Shown piece by piece: positions 21,104 through 29,840 of a DNA stretch of 64,000 bases. Below the pieces are notes generated by a model. The model had not been told where the DNA came from. It worked only from the letters and a program-made list of their open reading frames with translations, and did not search any database. A program made the translations under genes and the position numbers. Origin of the DNA: Pseudomonas sp. 21 (GTDB lineage Bacteria > Pseudomonadota > Gammaproteobacteria > Pseudomonadales > Pseudomonadaceae); NCBI RefSeq assembly GCF_000955805.1, contig NZ_JYOA01000004.1, positions 243,406 to 307,405 of the forward strand, given 5' to 3'. Position 1 is the stretch's first letter, and each line of letters opens with the position of its first letter.

Positions 21104-21210
21104 CGAAGCGCCGTGTTACGACGTTCCGCTTTCGACGAAATCGCCCCGCCCGCCGGAGCGCCGCGTGTAGACTGCCCGCTTCATCCGCCGACACGTCCAC
21201 GGATAGCGAA

Positions 21211-22047
21211 ATGCTCCGACTCTCCTGCCTGCTCATCGCCTCCCTCGTCACCCTGTCTGCCCACGCCGAAGGCTTCATCAGCCGCACGCTGAACAAGCCG
21301 GTGCCCGGCGGCGTCGCTGTCGTCCAACTGGGCCAGGATGCCGCCGCGCCGACCGCCACCTACCAGGGCAAGCCGGTGCTGGTGGTGCGTGAGGAAGGCC
21401 GCGACTGGATCGCCATCGTCGGCATCCCGCTCACCGCCAAGACCGGCAGCCAGCAGATCGCCGTGAAGCAGGCCGGCGCGAGCCGCAACCTCGGTTTCAG
21501 CGTCGGCGCCAAGCACTATAAAGAGCAGCGCATCACCCTGAAGAACACCCGCCAGGTGAACCCGCTGCCCGAAGACCTCAAGCGCATCAACCGTGAACTG
21601 GCCGAGCAGACTGCCGCGTACCGCAGCTTCAGCCCCGGCACGCCGAGCAATCTGGTGCTCGACAAGCCCGTCAACGGCCCGCTTTCCAGCCCCTTCGGCC
21701 TGCGCCGCTTCTTCAATGGCGAGGAGCGCAACCCGCACTCGGGCCTCGACTTCGCCGTGCCCGCCGGCACCCCGATCAAGTCGCCGGCCGCCGGCAAGGT
21801 GATCCTGATCGGCAACTACTTCTTCAACGGCAACACCGTGTTCGTCGACCACGGCCAGGGCTTCATCAGCATGTTCTGCCACATGTCGAAGATCGACGTG
21901 AAAGTCGGCGACGCGGTCCCGCGCGGTGGCGTGGTTGGCCGCGTCGGCGCCACCGGCCGCGCCACCGGGCCGCACATGCACTGGAACGTCAGCCTGAACG
22001 ACGCCCGCGTCGACCCGGCGATCTTCATCGGCGCGTTCAAGCCCTGA
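21211..22047 (+). CDS. M23 family (LytM/NlpD-type) metallopeptidase
   Basis: This 278-residue secreted protein has a signal peptide cleaved after SAHA. A beta-rich N-terminal domain (about 25-110) precedes an M23 peptidase domain (about 155-278). The zinc motifs are present: NPHSGLDFAVP (HxxxD) and GPHMHWNV (HxH). It probably cuts peptidoglycan cross-links in the periplasm. The ATG at 21211 gives the clean signal peptide; the open frame upstream covers the REP element. The following gene overlaps its stop codon (TGATG). Confidence 0.9.
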   Translation: MLRLSCLLIASLVTLSAHAEGFISRTLNKPVPGGVAVVQLGQDAAAPTATYQGKPVLVVREEGRDWIAIVGIPLTAKTGSQQIAVKQAGASRNLGFSVGAKHYKEQRITLKNTRQVNPLPEDLKRINRELAEQTAAYRSFSPGTPSNLVLDKPVNGPLSSPFGLRRFFNGEERNPHSGLDFAVPAGTPIKSPAAGKVILIGNYFFNGNTVFVDHGQGFISMFCHMSKIDVKVGDAVPRGGVVGRVGATGRATGPHMHWNVSLNDARVDPAIFIGAFKP

Positions 22048-22436
22048 TGCGACTTCGTTTCGATGGACGCAGTGCGCTCTTCGCGCTGCTCTGGTTCGCC
22101 GTGCTGGTCTGGCTGGCCACGGCGGGCGCGAACCTCGGCTGGCTGCGCGGCTTCGGCGGCGACGTGCTGGCGGTGATCTGGCTGTACTGCCTGCTGCGCG
22201 CCGCGCTGGATGCACCCGTGCACTGGCTGGCCGGCGCGGCGCTGGCCTGCGGGCTGCTGATCGAATTCGGCCAGTTCCTCGCCGCGACCTTCCACTGGCA
22301 AATCGGCAACCGCGTACTGCGCATCGTGCTGGGCGCCACGCCGGACTGGCTGGACGTGCTGGCCTACTGCATCGGCTTCGCGCTGATCCTCGCGGCGCGG
22401 CAGACGCGCCAGGCCCTCAGGCCAGCGGGTAGCTGA
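22047..22436 (+). CDS. DUF2809-type membrane protein
   Basis: This 129-residue protein has four hydrophobic spans and the pattern GGDVLAVIWLYCLLRA and PDWLDVLAYCIGFAL seen in DUF2809 proteins. No function is known. Its ATG overlaps the TGA of the M23 peptidase gene by one base, so it is translationally coupled to it. The last 20 bp overlap the end of the converging GNAT gene. Confidence 0.75.
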   Translation: MRLRFDGRSALFALLWFAVLVWLATAGANLGWLRGFGGDVLAVIWLYCLLRAALDAPVHWLAGAALACGLLIEFGQFLAATFHWQIGNRVLRIVLGATPDWLDVLAYCIGFALILAARQTRQALRPAGS

Positions 22437-22959
22437 AGAACAGCGCCATCTCCCCGGGCAGCACCTGCGCCGGGTCGTAGAGGTCGGTGGACAGCCCGCT
22501 GAGAGAAAAGCCGCGGGAGCGATAGAAACCCACCGCCGGCAGGTTGAGGTTCTGGGTTTCCAGCCACAGGTGGCGCGCCTCGGTGCCGCGCGCCCAGTCC
22601 AGGCAGCCGTCCAGCAGTTGCTTGCCGACGCCCAACCCGCGCGCCTCGGGGAGGACGAACAGGTCGTCCAGTACCGCGCGGCGATTCCAGATTTCGTAGC
22701 GGGCGATGGCGAAGCCCAGGCGTTCGCCTTCTTCGTCGACGACCACGGCGGTCCAGTCGGCCGCCGTGACGTCATCTTTCAGATCAGCGAAGGGATAGCG
22801 CTTGGTCTGCGCCTCGGCCAGGCGCTCCTCGCGCAGGATGAAACCATCGGCGGCGCTCTCGATGCGCAGGATCGAATCGCTGGAGTAGCTGCCGTCGAAA
22901 CCCAGCAGCCACTCGCCGTCTTGCGCCCAGACCAGTGGGCGCAGGAGCCGGTCGCTCAT
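22417..22959 (-). CDS. GNAT-family N-acetyltransferase
   Basis: This 180-residue protein has a GNAT fold: LDDLFVLPEARGLGVGKQLL contains the acetyl-CoA-binding R-G-x-G-V-G pyrophosphate loop, followed by the ETQNLNLPAVGFYRSRGF terminal strand. Substrate unknown. The start codon shares one base with the stop of the copper chaperone gene (ATGA), so it is translated as the last gene of the copper cluster, although nothing in the protein itself points to copper. Its 3' end overlaps the DUF2809 gene tail to tail by 20 bp. Confidence 0.85.
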   Translation of the reverse strand: MSDRLLRPLVWAQDGEWLLGFDGSYSSDSILRIESAADGFILREERLAEAQTKRYPFADLKDDVTAADWTAVVVDEEGERLGFAIARYEIWNRRAVLDDLFVLPEARGLGVGKQLLDGCLDWARGTEARHLWLETQNLNLPAVGFYRSRGFSLSGLSTDLYDPAQVLPGEMALFFSYPLA

Positions 22960-23465
22960 CAGTTCATCTGCATGCCATGCATGTCGTGGCCCATGTCGGT
23001 GCCCCCCTCTGCTCCTTTAGAGAGTGGTGCGTCCTTCTGCACCGCGACCTCGACCTTCACGTCACCGGCCTTCTGGAAGTGCAGGGTCAGCGGGAAGCGC
23101 TCGCCATCGGTGAGCGGCTTCTTCAGGCCGAACAGCATCAGGTGGTACTGGCCGGGCGCGAAGACGACCTTGCCGCCGGCAGGAATATCCACGCCCTCGA
23201 CCTTCTGCATCTTCATCATGCCGTCCTTCTCCACGTGCTGGTGGACTTCGGCGCTGGCGGCGCGGTCGGTGTCGGCGCCGAGCAGGCGGTCCGCCTCCTT
23301 GCCGTGGTTCTGCACGATGAAGTAGGCGGCGCCGTTCACCGAGTTGGCCGGCAGCAGCAGCGACCACGGGTGGTCGATGTGCAGGTTGCCGGCCTCGTAT
23401 TCGTGGGCCATGGCGGCGCCGGAGAAGCCCAGCAGGACAGCGAAAGCGAGCAGGGTTTTACGCAT
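22959..23465 (-). CDS. Periplasmic copper chaperone PCu(A)C
   Basis: This 168-residue protein has a signal peptide cleaved after AMA (residue 20). It contains the full PCu(A)C Cu(I) ligand pattern H-x10-M-x21-H-x-M at His75, Met86, His108 and Met110. The C terminus adds a Met/His-rich tail (MGHDMHGMQMN), which could hold extra copper. It presumably carries Cu(I) in the periplasm, for example to cytochrome oxidase assembly. It lies downstream of the PepSY gene after a 129-bp gap that contains a 7-bp hairpin at 23554-23571. Confidence 0.92.
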   Translation of the reverse strand: MRKTLLAFAVLLGFSGAAMAHEYEAGNLHIDHPWSLLLPANSVNGAAYFIVQNHGKEADRLLGADTDRAASAEVHQHVEKDGMMKMQKVEGVDIPAGGKVVFAPGQYHLMLFGLKKPLTDGERFPLTLHFQKAGDVKVEVAVQKDAPLSKGAEGGTDMGHDMHGMQMN

Positions 23466-23594
23466 GTTCGAGACTCCAGTTGGCTTGTGATCAGATCCGC
23501 CGTGAAGGCGGTAAAACATCGGGCCGCGGGCGCAACGATCGCGCCGCAGCATAGCCTGCCTCGCGGCAGGCGTCAGGGTAAAACGGCGCACACG

Positions 23595-24965
23595 TCAACC
23601 CAGCGCCGGGCTGCGCGGCTTGATCCGCGACAGCACGGCCCAGTCCAGCGCCCACACCAGCAACAGCGATGCGCCCACCAGCGGGAAGGCGACGCCGAGG
23701 ATGACCATTATCAGCACCCCGCCCTTCCATACCGGCAGCGCGTGCGGCATCGGCGGCACGCCGAGGCGGCCCTGGGGACGGCGCTTCCACCAGATCCACA
23801 GGCCGCTGACGGCACTGAGCAGGATCATCAGGCAGACGCCAAGCATGAGCAGCTGGTTGAACAGGCCGAACATCTTGCCTTCATGCAGCATCACGCCGGA
23901 TTCGACGCCCTTGGCCACCAGGCCGTAGTCCTTCCAGCGCACGTCGGCGAGCACCTTGCCGGTGTACTGGTCGATGTGCAGGGTGGCGTCGTTGCGCGAG
24001 TCGTCGGCGAATACCGAGACGGTGAACACGCCCTCCGCGCCCTTGGGCAACGCGATGGCGTAGCCCGGCACCACGCCCGCCTGGTCGGCGGTATCGACCA
24101 CCTGCTGCAGGCTGATCTGCGGCATCGCCATGCCGCCCGAGCCGTGGGCCATGTGCTCGGCGTGGGCACCGCCGGACATCGGCATTGGCGTGTTTTCCAT
24201 CGCCCAGGGGATGGTCTGGCGGTGCGCCTCATTGAGCGTGCGCGCCTCCAGGTCGGACTTGGGCACGTCATTCCACATGGCCACCGGGAAGCGGTTCCAG
24301 ACGTCGGCGAAGGACTTGCCCCAGAAGCCGGTCCAGGTCATGCCGGTGAGCAGCATGAACAGCATCAGCAGCGAGCCCCAGAAGCCGACCACCATGTGCA
24401 CCTCACGCCACAGCGCACGGCCGCGGCGCGACAGGTCCGGCCACAGCAGCACGCGCAGCGAACGCTTGCGCGGCCACCACAGGTACAGGCCGGAGACCAC
24501 CAGCACGATGCCCCAGCCCGCAGCCAGCTCGATCAGCCGATCACCGACGGTGCCGATCATCAACTCGCCATGCAGTGCGCGAGCCATGGCCTGCAGGTTG
24601 GACTTGGCGTCCTGCAGGCCGAGCAGCTTGCCACTGTAGGGATCGACGAAAGCGTTCACCTCGCGCCCATCGAGCTGGGCGACGAACTGCGCGCTGCGAT
24701 CGGCAGCCGGCGCCGGCAGGTACTGGCTGACCTGCAATTGCGGGTTCTGGTGATGCAGGTGCATCAGCTGCTCATCGGCGGACAGCCGCACCTCTCCCGG
24801 CTTTACCTGCAGCAGGTCGCTGTACATCAGCGGGTCGAGCTGTGGCTTGAACAGGTAGATGATCCCGGTCAGCGACAGCAGGATCATGAACGGCGCGACG
24901 AACAGCCCGGCATAGAAGTGCCAGCGCCAGGCCAGGTTGTAGAAATCGAATGTCTTGTGCTGCAT
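23595..24965 (-). CDS. PepSY-associated inner-membrane protein of the copper cluster
   Basis: This 456-residue protein has four main membrane spans (near residues 15-35, 148-165, 193-215 and 370-390, with a further span near 420). The family is PepSY_TM, known from siderophore- and metal-uptake loci, where some members act as reductases. A periplasmic loop near residues 262-283 is rich in Met and His (MPMSGGAHAEHMAHGS). It is next to oprC, as in P. aeruginosa. Reduction of Cu(II) imported by OprC is a reasonable but unproved role. Confidence 0.85.
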   Translation of the reverse strand: MQHKTFDFYNLAWRWHFYAGLFVAPFMILLSLTGIIYLFKPQLDPLMYSDLLQVKPGEVRLSADEQLMHLHHQNPQLQVSQYLPAPAADRSAQFVAQLDGREVNAFVDPYSGKLLGLQDAKSNLQAMARALHGELMIGTVGDRLIELAAGWGIVLVVSGLYLWWPRKRSLRVLLWPDLSRRGRALWREVHMVVGFWGSLLMLFMLLTGMTWTGFWGKSFADVWNRFPVAMWNDVPKSDLEARTLNEAHRQTIPWAMENTPMPMSGGAHAEHMAHGSGGMAMPQISLQQVVDTADQAGVVPGYAIALPKGAEGVFTVSVFADDSRNDATLHIDQYTGKVLADVRWKDYGLVAKGVESGVMLHEGKMFGLFNQLLMLGVCLMILLSAVSGLWIWWKRRPQGRLGVPPMPHALPVWKGGVLIMVILGVAFPLVGASLLLVWALDWAVLSRIKPRSPALG

Positions 24966-25018
24966 TCGTTGATCTCCTCACGCAAGGAGGCCCCCGACGG
25001 GCAGGGGCCGGTCGGGCT

Positions 25019-27130
25019 TCAGAACGAGAAGTCCACTTTGGTCCAGAACGTACGGCCTGGTTCGTGGATCGATTCGGGGTCGTTGGCCGGGTAGCCGAAG
25101 CCGGCGTTGCCCGCCAGGTTCAGGTGCTCGGCGTAGTCCTTGTCGAACAGGTTGTCGACGCCGGTGCTGACCTTGAGGTTCTTGCTCAGCTTGTACGCAC
25201 CGTTGAGCGAGAACACCGCAAAGCCTGGGCTTTCGTCGAAGTCGTAGCCGACCACGTTGCCCTGGTTCTCGGCGATGCGGCCCTGATGCGCAACCACGCG
25301 CCAGAGGCCGCCAGCGCTCCAGTCGCCTTCCTCGTAGCTCAGGCCGAAACGCGCCTCCAGCGGCGGCATCTGCGGCAGCGCAGTGTCGTCGGTGGTGTTC
25401 TTGCCCCAGGCGTAGGCCAGGGTGCCGTCGGCAGTCCAGTTGCTGGTCAGCGCATACGCCGCGCCCAGTTCGCCCCCCATGATCCGTGCATCGACGTTCC
25501 GCGCCTGGGAGGTGCGGCCCATCATGCCGCCGGGCATGTAGTCGAACAGGATGTAGTCGCGGATCACGCCGACGTAGCCCGACGCCCAGGCCTTGAGCTT
25601 CTCGTCCTCGTACTGCGCACCGAAGTCCAGCTGGGTGGTCTTCTCCGGCTTGATGCTGTCGAAGGCATTGACCGAGCCGGTCGGCCCCTTGTCCGGGGAG
25701 AACAGCTCCCAGTAGTCAGGGAAGCGCTGCACGTGCCCCAGGCCGACGTAGAGGGTGGTCGGCGTGTCGGCCAGGTCGTGCTCGTAGCGCGCGAAGCCGC
25801 TGGGCAAGGTATCGGCGCGGGTGTCGTCGGCGGTGGGGTTGGGCATAGCCATCATCCCCGAGCCGGTGGTCTGCCGGTAATCCTTGACCGAAGCGCGGTC
25901 CAGGCGCGCGCCAGTGATCACGCGATCGCGGTCAGCGGCGTACCAGGTCAGCTCGCCGAAGGCGCCGTAGTTGTGGAACACGGCGTCCTTGTCCCATGGC
26001 ACTTCGTCGTAGGTGCCGATGCCCATGCCGCTGCGTTCGCGGTGCTCGTTGGTCTGCGCGTCGACGCCGGTGATCAGCTTGAAGTCGTCCCAGCGCCAGG
26101 TGGCGGCCAGGCGCCCGCCGAGGGTGCGGCGGTCGACGTTGGAGGCCATGGGGCCGGCCATCATGCCCATGCCCGAGGGCGTGCGCAGGCTGTAGTTGTC
26201 CATCACGTGGTCGGCGTAGTTGTAGTAGACCTGCGCCTCCAGCTTGTCGAGCACTTCGCCGATGTTGGACTTCTCGAAGCGCAGGCCGAGGCTTTCGCGC
26301 TTGAACTGCGAGCCGTCCATGCCGCGTCCGGCGTAACGCGCTTCGCCGTCGCCCTTGCCGGCGGTGAGTTCAACGAGGGTATCGGCGTCCGGCGTCCAGC
26401 CCACGGCGACGTCACCGTTCCACTTGTTCCAGCGCGAGGGCACGGTATTGCCGCTGCCGTCCTCGTAGTCATCGGACTGCGACTTGTTGCCAGTGACCCG
26501 CACGTAGCCCAGCGGTCCGCCGGCGGCTGCGTCCAGTACACGGTCGAAGCGGCCGTTGGAGCCGGCGACGATGCTGCCGTTGACGCGCATACCCAGCTCG
26601 CCGAAGCGCTCCGGCTCGCGGTCGAAGCGGATGGTCCCGGCCGAGGCACCGGGGCCCCAGATCACGGTCTCCGGGCCTTTCACCACGGTGAGCTTGTCGA
26701 AGGTTTCCGGCGAGATATAGGACGTGGGTGCGTCCATCCGTGCCGGGCAGGCGCCGAGCATGGTGGTGCCATTGGTGAGGATGTTCAGGCGCGAGCCGAA
26801 CATGCCGCGCAGCACCGGGTCACCGTTGGTGCCGCCGTTGCGGATGGCGGAGAAGCCGGGAATGGTCTTGAGGTAATCGGCGCCGTCGCTGGCGGGGATC
26901 GGCTGGCGCGGCTGCTTGGGGTCGGTGACGATGGTCAGCGGTGAGCTCTGCGCCACGGCGGTGATGACGCTGGGCGACAGCTCGGTAACCGACGCATTGG
27001 TGGTGTGTGCCGAGTGATCTTCTTCCTCGGCCAGCACGGGGACAGCAGTGAAACCGCCAAGGGCGGTCAGCGCGCACAGGGCGCGCAGGCCGACGGCAGT
27101 GTGCCGACGGCGCAGGGGCATGCGGGTCAT
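25019..27130 (-). CDS. oprC: TonB-dependent outer-membrane copper receptor
   Basis: This 703-residue protein has a signal peptide ending VLA (about residue 34), a TonB plug domain (about 60-180) and a beta-barrel ending in the aromatic TFWTKVDFSF. The CxxxM motif (GACPARM: Cys128, Met132) and an HxM pair (ADHVMD: His308, Met310) match the binuclear copper site described for P. aeruginosa OprC. It takes copper across the outer membrane. It is the second gene of the minus-strand copper cluster, 105 bp after the DUF2946 gene and 53 bp before the PepSY gene. Confidence 0.93.
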   Translation of the reverse strand: MTRMPLRRRHTAVGLRALCALTALGGFTAVPVLAEEEDHSAHTTNASVTELSPSVITAVAQSSPLTIVTDPKQPRQPIPASDGADYLKTIPGFSAIRNGGTNGDPVLRGMFGSRLNILTNGTTMLGACPARMDAPTSYISPETFDKLTVVKGPETVIWGPGASAGTIRFDREPERFGELGMRVNGSIVAGSNGRFDRVLDAAAGGPLGYVRVTGNKSQSDDYEDGSGNTVPSRWNKWNGDVAVGWTPDADTLVELTAGKGDGEARYAGRGMDGSQFKRESLGLRFEKSNIGEVLDKLEAQVYYNYADHVMDNYSLRTPSGMGMMAGPMASNVDRRTLGGRLAATWRWDDFKLITGVDAQTNEHRERSGMGIGTYDEVPWDKDAVFHNYGAFGELTWYAADRDRVITGARLDRASVKDYRQTTGSGMMAMPNPTADDTRADTLPSGFARYEHDLADTPTTLYVGLGHVQRFPDYWELFSPDKGPTGSVNAFDSIKPEKTTQLDFGAQYEDEKLKAWASGYVGVIRDYILFDYMPGGMMGRTSQARNVDARIMGGELGAAYALTSNWTADGTLAYAWGKNTTDDTALPQMPPLEARFGLSYEEGDWSAGGLWRVVAHQGRIAENQGNVVGYDFDESPGFAVFSLNGAYKLSKNLKVSTGVDNLFDKDYAEHLNLAGNAGFGYPANDPESIHEPGRTFWTKVDFSF

Positions 27131-27235
27131 TCCATGAATTCCATGATCGGTGATGACGCCCGCTCCACACGTACTCGCACGGCGCGCAAGCGAATGCAGG
27201 CATCCGCGCCGGGGTCGGGGAGTCGGGATTGCGGG

Positions 27236-27694
27236 TCAGCCGATCAGGAACGGAGGAGCGCGGGAGCGAGCGCCGGGGAAGACCGGCGAGGCAGGAATGC
27301 GGGAGGCAGTGAACAGTGCAACCGGTGCGCCGACGGCGGGGACACCGTGGTCAAGCACTACCGGTGGCGGCGTCAGCGGCGGGCTGTGGATCAGCAGGCT
27401 GCAATAGCCGCACTTCTCCATGAAGGCATCGGCAGTGAGCGGCTGCTCGCCGTGTGAAGCCAGTGCCGGCTGTTGCGCAGCAGCACGGTGACCTTCCGAA
27501 CAGGCCATCTCGTCCATGGCAGCGACCGCCGCACCATGGTCCATGGCCTTGCCATGCTCCATCGGCATGACGTGATCCATGGGCATGGCGTGATCCATCG
27601 GCATCGACTGGGAAACCAGCGGGCCGACATAGATCATCAGCATGGCGAACAACGCCAGCCAGGTGCCTACGCCTTGTCGAGTACGACGGGTCAC
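27236..27694 (-). CDS. DUF2946 Met/His-rich protein
   Basis: This protein of about 152 residues has one N-terminal hydrophobic span, then repeated Met-Pro-Met-Asp-His units (MPMDHAMPMDHVMPMEHG), a CxxC (KCGYCSLL) and a Pro-rich tail, the layout of DUF2946 proteins found beside copper receptors. The start chosen is GTG at 27694, with AGGA about 8 nt upstream; the frame is open 19 codons further upstream. It leads the copper cluster. Metal binding is inferred from composition and neighbours. Confidence 0.8.
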   Translation of the reverse strand: MTRRTRQGVGTWLALFAMLMIYVGPLVSQSMPMDHAMPMDHVMPMEHGKAMDHGAAVAAMDEMACSEGHRAAAQQPALASHGEQPLTADAFMEKCGYCSLLIHSPPLTPPPVVLDHGVPAVGAPVALFTASRIPASPVFPGARSRAPPFLIG

Positions 27695-27939
27695 GAAATG
27701 TCCTTGCGGATGGAAGGTCCCTGCCTGAGGCGGGGTGCGCAATGATCGCACGGAGTTACAAAGCTCCGCTGCGGCACGAAGACGCAGAATCAGTTAAGCA
27801 CAGCGCTAAGCTTCAGGATAAATTGCTGAAATAGACCATTCCCAACAATTATCTATCGCCAGAAAGGCAACCAGGACTTTTTCTACCAAATTTCTCCAAA
27901 TGCTTGCCATTGGTCTCCCAGGCCTTTAGCTTGGCACTC
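27695..27939. other. Divergent intergenic region between the copper cluster and leuA
   Basis: This 245-bp AT-richer gap must hold promoters for both directions. Toward leuA, TTGCTG at 27823 with an AT-rich block near 27847-27854 is only a weak promoter match. No clear Fur, CueR or CopR operator was recognised, and no gene is supported here. Confidence 0.4.
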
Positions 27940-28017
27940 ATGAAAACCGCACACACCCTCATCCTGCTTCGCCAACACGCCTGCCTGCGCCTGGTCAGCC
28001 CGCGACTGCGTGGCTGA
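27940..28017 (+). CDS. Probable leuA leader peptide (25 residues)
   Basis: A 25-codon ORF starts at ATG 27940 and stops 78 bp before leuA. Six of 25 residues are Leu (positions 7, 9, 10, 16, 18, 23) and four are Arg; it ends RLVSPRLRG. Leu-rich short ORFs directly before leuA are the pattern of translation-dependent attenuation. Two mutually exclusive pairings exist: GCCTGCGC (27983-27990) with GCGCAGGC (28056-28063), and CTGCGTGGC (28006-28014) with GCCACGCAG (28062-28070). A T-run lies at 28047-28055. The ribosome-binding site is weak and no strong classical terminator stem was found. Confidence 0.55.
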   Translation: MKTAHTLILLRQHACLRLVSPRLRG

Positions 28018-28095
28018 GCCCCCCTCCCCCGTTTCGCCTCATTCAGTTTTTATTTGCGCAGGCCACGCAGGCCGCAGAGAACAAGGATTCCGCTC

Positions 28096-29766
28096 ATGAG
28101 CATGTTGAAAGACCCGTCGAAGAAATACCGCGCCTTCACCCAGATCACCCTGCCCGACCGCACCTGGCCGGACAAGATCATCGACAAGGCGCCGATCTGG
28201 TTGTCCACCGACCTGCGCGACGGCAACCAGTCGCTGATCGAGCCGATGGACGCCGAGAAGAAGATGCGCTTCTTCAAGTGCCTGGTGCAGGTCGGCCTGA
28301 AGGAAATCGAAGTGGGCTTCCCGTCCGCCTCGCAGACCGACTTCGACTTCGTGCGTGAGCTGATCGAGAACGACCACATTCCCGATGACGTCACCATCCA
28401 GGTGCTGACCCAGGCCCGCGACGACCTCATCGAGCGCACCTTCGAGTCCCTCAAGGGCGCGAAGAAGGCCATCGTCCACTACTACAACGCCTGCGCGCCG
28501 AGCTTCCGCAAGATCGTCTTCAACCAGGACAAGGCCGGCGTGAAAGCCATCGCCGTGGCCGCCGGCCAGACCATCAAGCGCCTGGCCGAAGCCGCGCCGG
28601 AAACCCAGTGGGGCTTCGAGTACTCGCCGGAAGTGTTCAGCTCCACCGAGACCGACTTCGCCGTCGAAGTGTGCAACGCGGTAATCGACGTGTTCCAGCC
28701 GACCCCGGCGAACCGCCTGATCCTCAACCTGCCCGCCACCGTCGAGTGCGCCACGCCGAACAACTACGCCGACCAGATCGAGTGGTTCGGCCGCCAGATC
28801 AACAAGCGCGACAGCGTGCTGCTCAGCCTGCATACCCACAACGACCGTGGCACTGGCGTGGCCGCTTCGGAACTGGCCCTGATGGCCGGTGCCGATCGCG
28901 TCGAAGGCTGCCTGTTCGGCAACGGCGAGCGCACCGGCAACCTCTGCCTGGTGACCATGGCACTGAACATGTACACCCAGGGCATCGATCCTGAGCTGGA
29001 CTTCTCCGACATCGACGCCGTGCGCAAGGTGGTCGAAGAGTGCAACCAGATCCCGGTGCACCCGCGTCACCCGTACGTCGGCGACCTGGTCCACACCGCC
29101 TTCTCCGGCTCCCACCAGGACGCCATCCGCAAGGGCTTCGCGCAGCAGCAGCCGGATGCGGTATGGGAAGTGCCGTACCTGCCGATCGACCCGGCGGATA
29201 TCGGCCGCAGCTACGAGGCGGTGATCCGTGTGAACAGCCAGTCCGGCAAGGGTGGCATCACCTTCCTGCTCGAACAGGAATACGGCATCAGCCTGCCGCG
29301 TCGCATGCAGATCGAGTTCAGCCAGGTGGTGCAGAACGAGACCGATCGCCTGGGCCTGGAAATGACTGCCGAGCAGATCTACACCCTGCTGCAGACCGAG
29401 TACCTGCAGGCCGTTTCCCCGTTCGGCCTGAAGAACTACCGCCTGCAGGAAGAGAACGGCGTCTGCGCCATTGATATCGACGTGACCCACAAGGGCGAAC
29501 AGCATCGCTGGCACGGCAAGGGCAAGGGCACCCTGGAAGCCCTGGTCGCCTCGCTGCCGGTGGACGTCGAGATCATGGACTACAACGAGCACGCCATCGG
29601 CGCCGGCACCAACGCCCGCGCGGCCGCCTACATCGAGCTGCGCGTCGAGGGTGGTCGGTCGCTGCACGGCATCGGCATCGATGAAAACATCACCACCGCG
29701 AGCTTCCGTGCGCTGTTCAGCGCGCTGAACCGTGCGGTGACGCTGGGCCACGCGAAAGCCGCGTAA
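28096..29766 (+). CDS. leuA: 2-isopropylmalate synthase (long form, leuA type 2)
   Basis: This 556-residue enzyme condenses acetyl-CoA with 2-ketoisovalerate, the first step of leucine synthesis. The HMGL-like TIM barrel shows LRDGNQSL near residue 45 and the metal-binding [10 protein letters not shown] near residue 245. The C-terminal LeuA allosteric domain (about 440-550), where leucine inhibits, is present. The start at 28096 ([14 protein letters not shown]) has AAGGA 8 nt upstream and matches the family. A leader ORF precedes it and a strong terminator follows. Confidence 0.95.
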   Translation: MSMLKDPSKKYRAFTQITLPDRTWPDKIIDKAPIWLSTDLRDGNQSLIEPMDAEKKMRFFKCLVQVGLKEIEVGFPSASQTDFDFVRELIENDHIPDDVTIQVLTQARDDLIERTFESLKGAKKAIVHYYNACAPSFRKIVFNQDKAGVKAIAVAAGQTIKRLAEAAPETQWGFEYSPEVFSSTETDFAVEVCNAVIDVFQPTPANRLILNLPATVECATPNNYADQIEWFGRQINKRDSVLLSLHTHNDRGTGVAASELALMAGADRVEGCLFGNGERTGNLCLVTMALNMYTQGIDPELDFSDIDAVRKVVEECNQIPVHPRHPYVGDLVHTAFSGSHQDAIRKGFAQQQPDAVWEVPYLPIDPADIGRSYEAVIRVNSQSGKGGITFLLEQEYGISLPRRMQIEFSQVVQNETDRLGLEMTAEQIYTLLQTEYLQAVSPFGLKNYRLQEENGVCAIDIDVTHKGEQHRWHGKGKGTLEALVASLPVDVEIMDYNEHAIGAGTNARAAAYIELRVEGGRSLHGIGIDENITTASFRALFSALNRAVTLGHAKAA

Positions 29767-29792
29767 GCCTCTGCTAACCTGAAAGTCCCTTT

Positions 29793-29825
29793 GCCCCGGA
29801 CGCCTCGTGCGTCCGGGGCTGTTTT
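29793..29825 (+). terminator. leuA terminator
   Basis: GCCCCGGACG (29793-29802), a 7-nt loop and CGTCCGGGGC (29810-29819) form a 10-bp stem followed by TGTTTT, 26 bp past the leuA stop. Confidence 0.85.
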
Positions 29826-29840
29826 CGAAGGAGCGAAAAC

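Noticed and set aside
27695-27720. ACCTTCC...GCAAGG as a CueR-type operator for the copper cluster
   Set aside because: The dyad is imperfect and lies next to the start codon rather than between -35 and -10 boxes, as MerR-family sites do.
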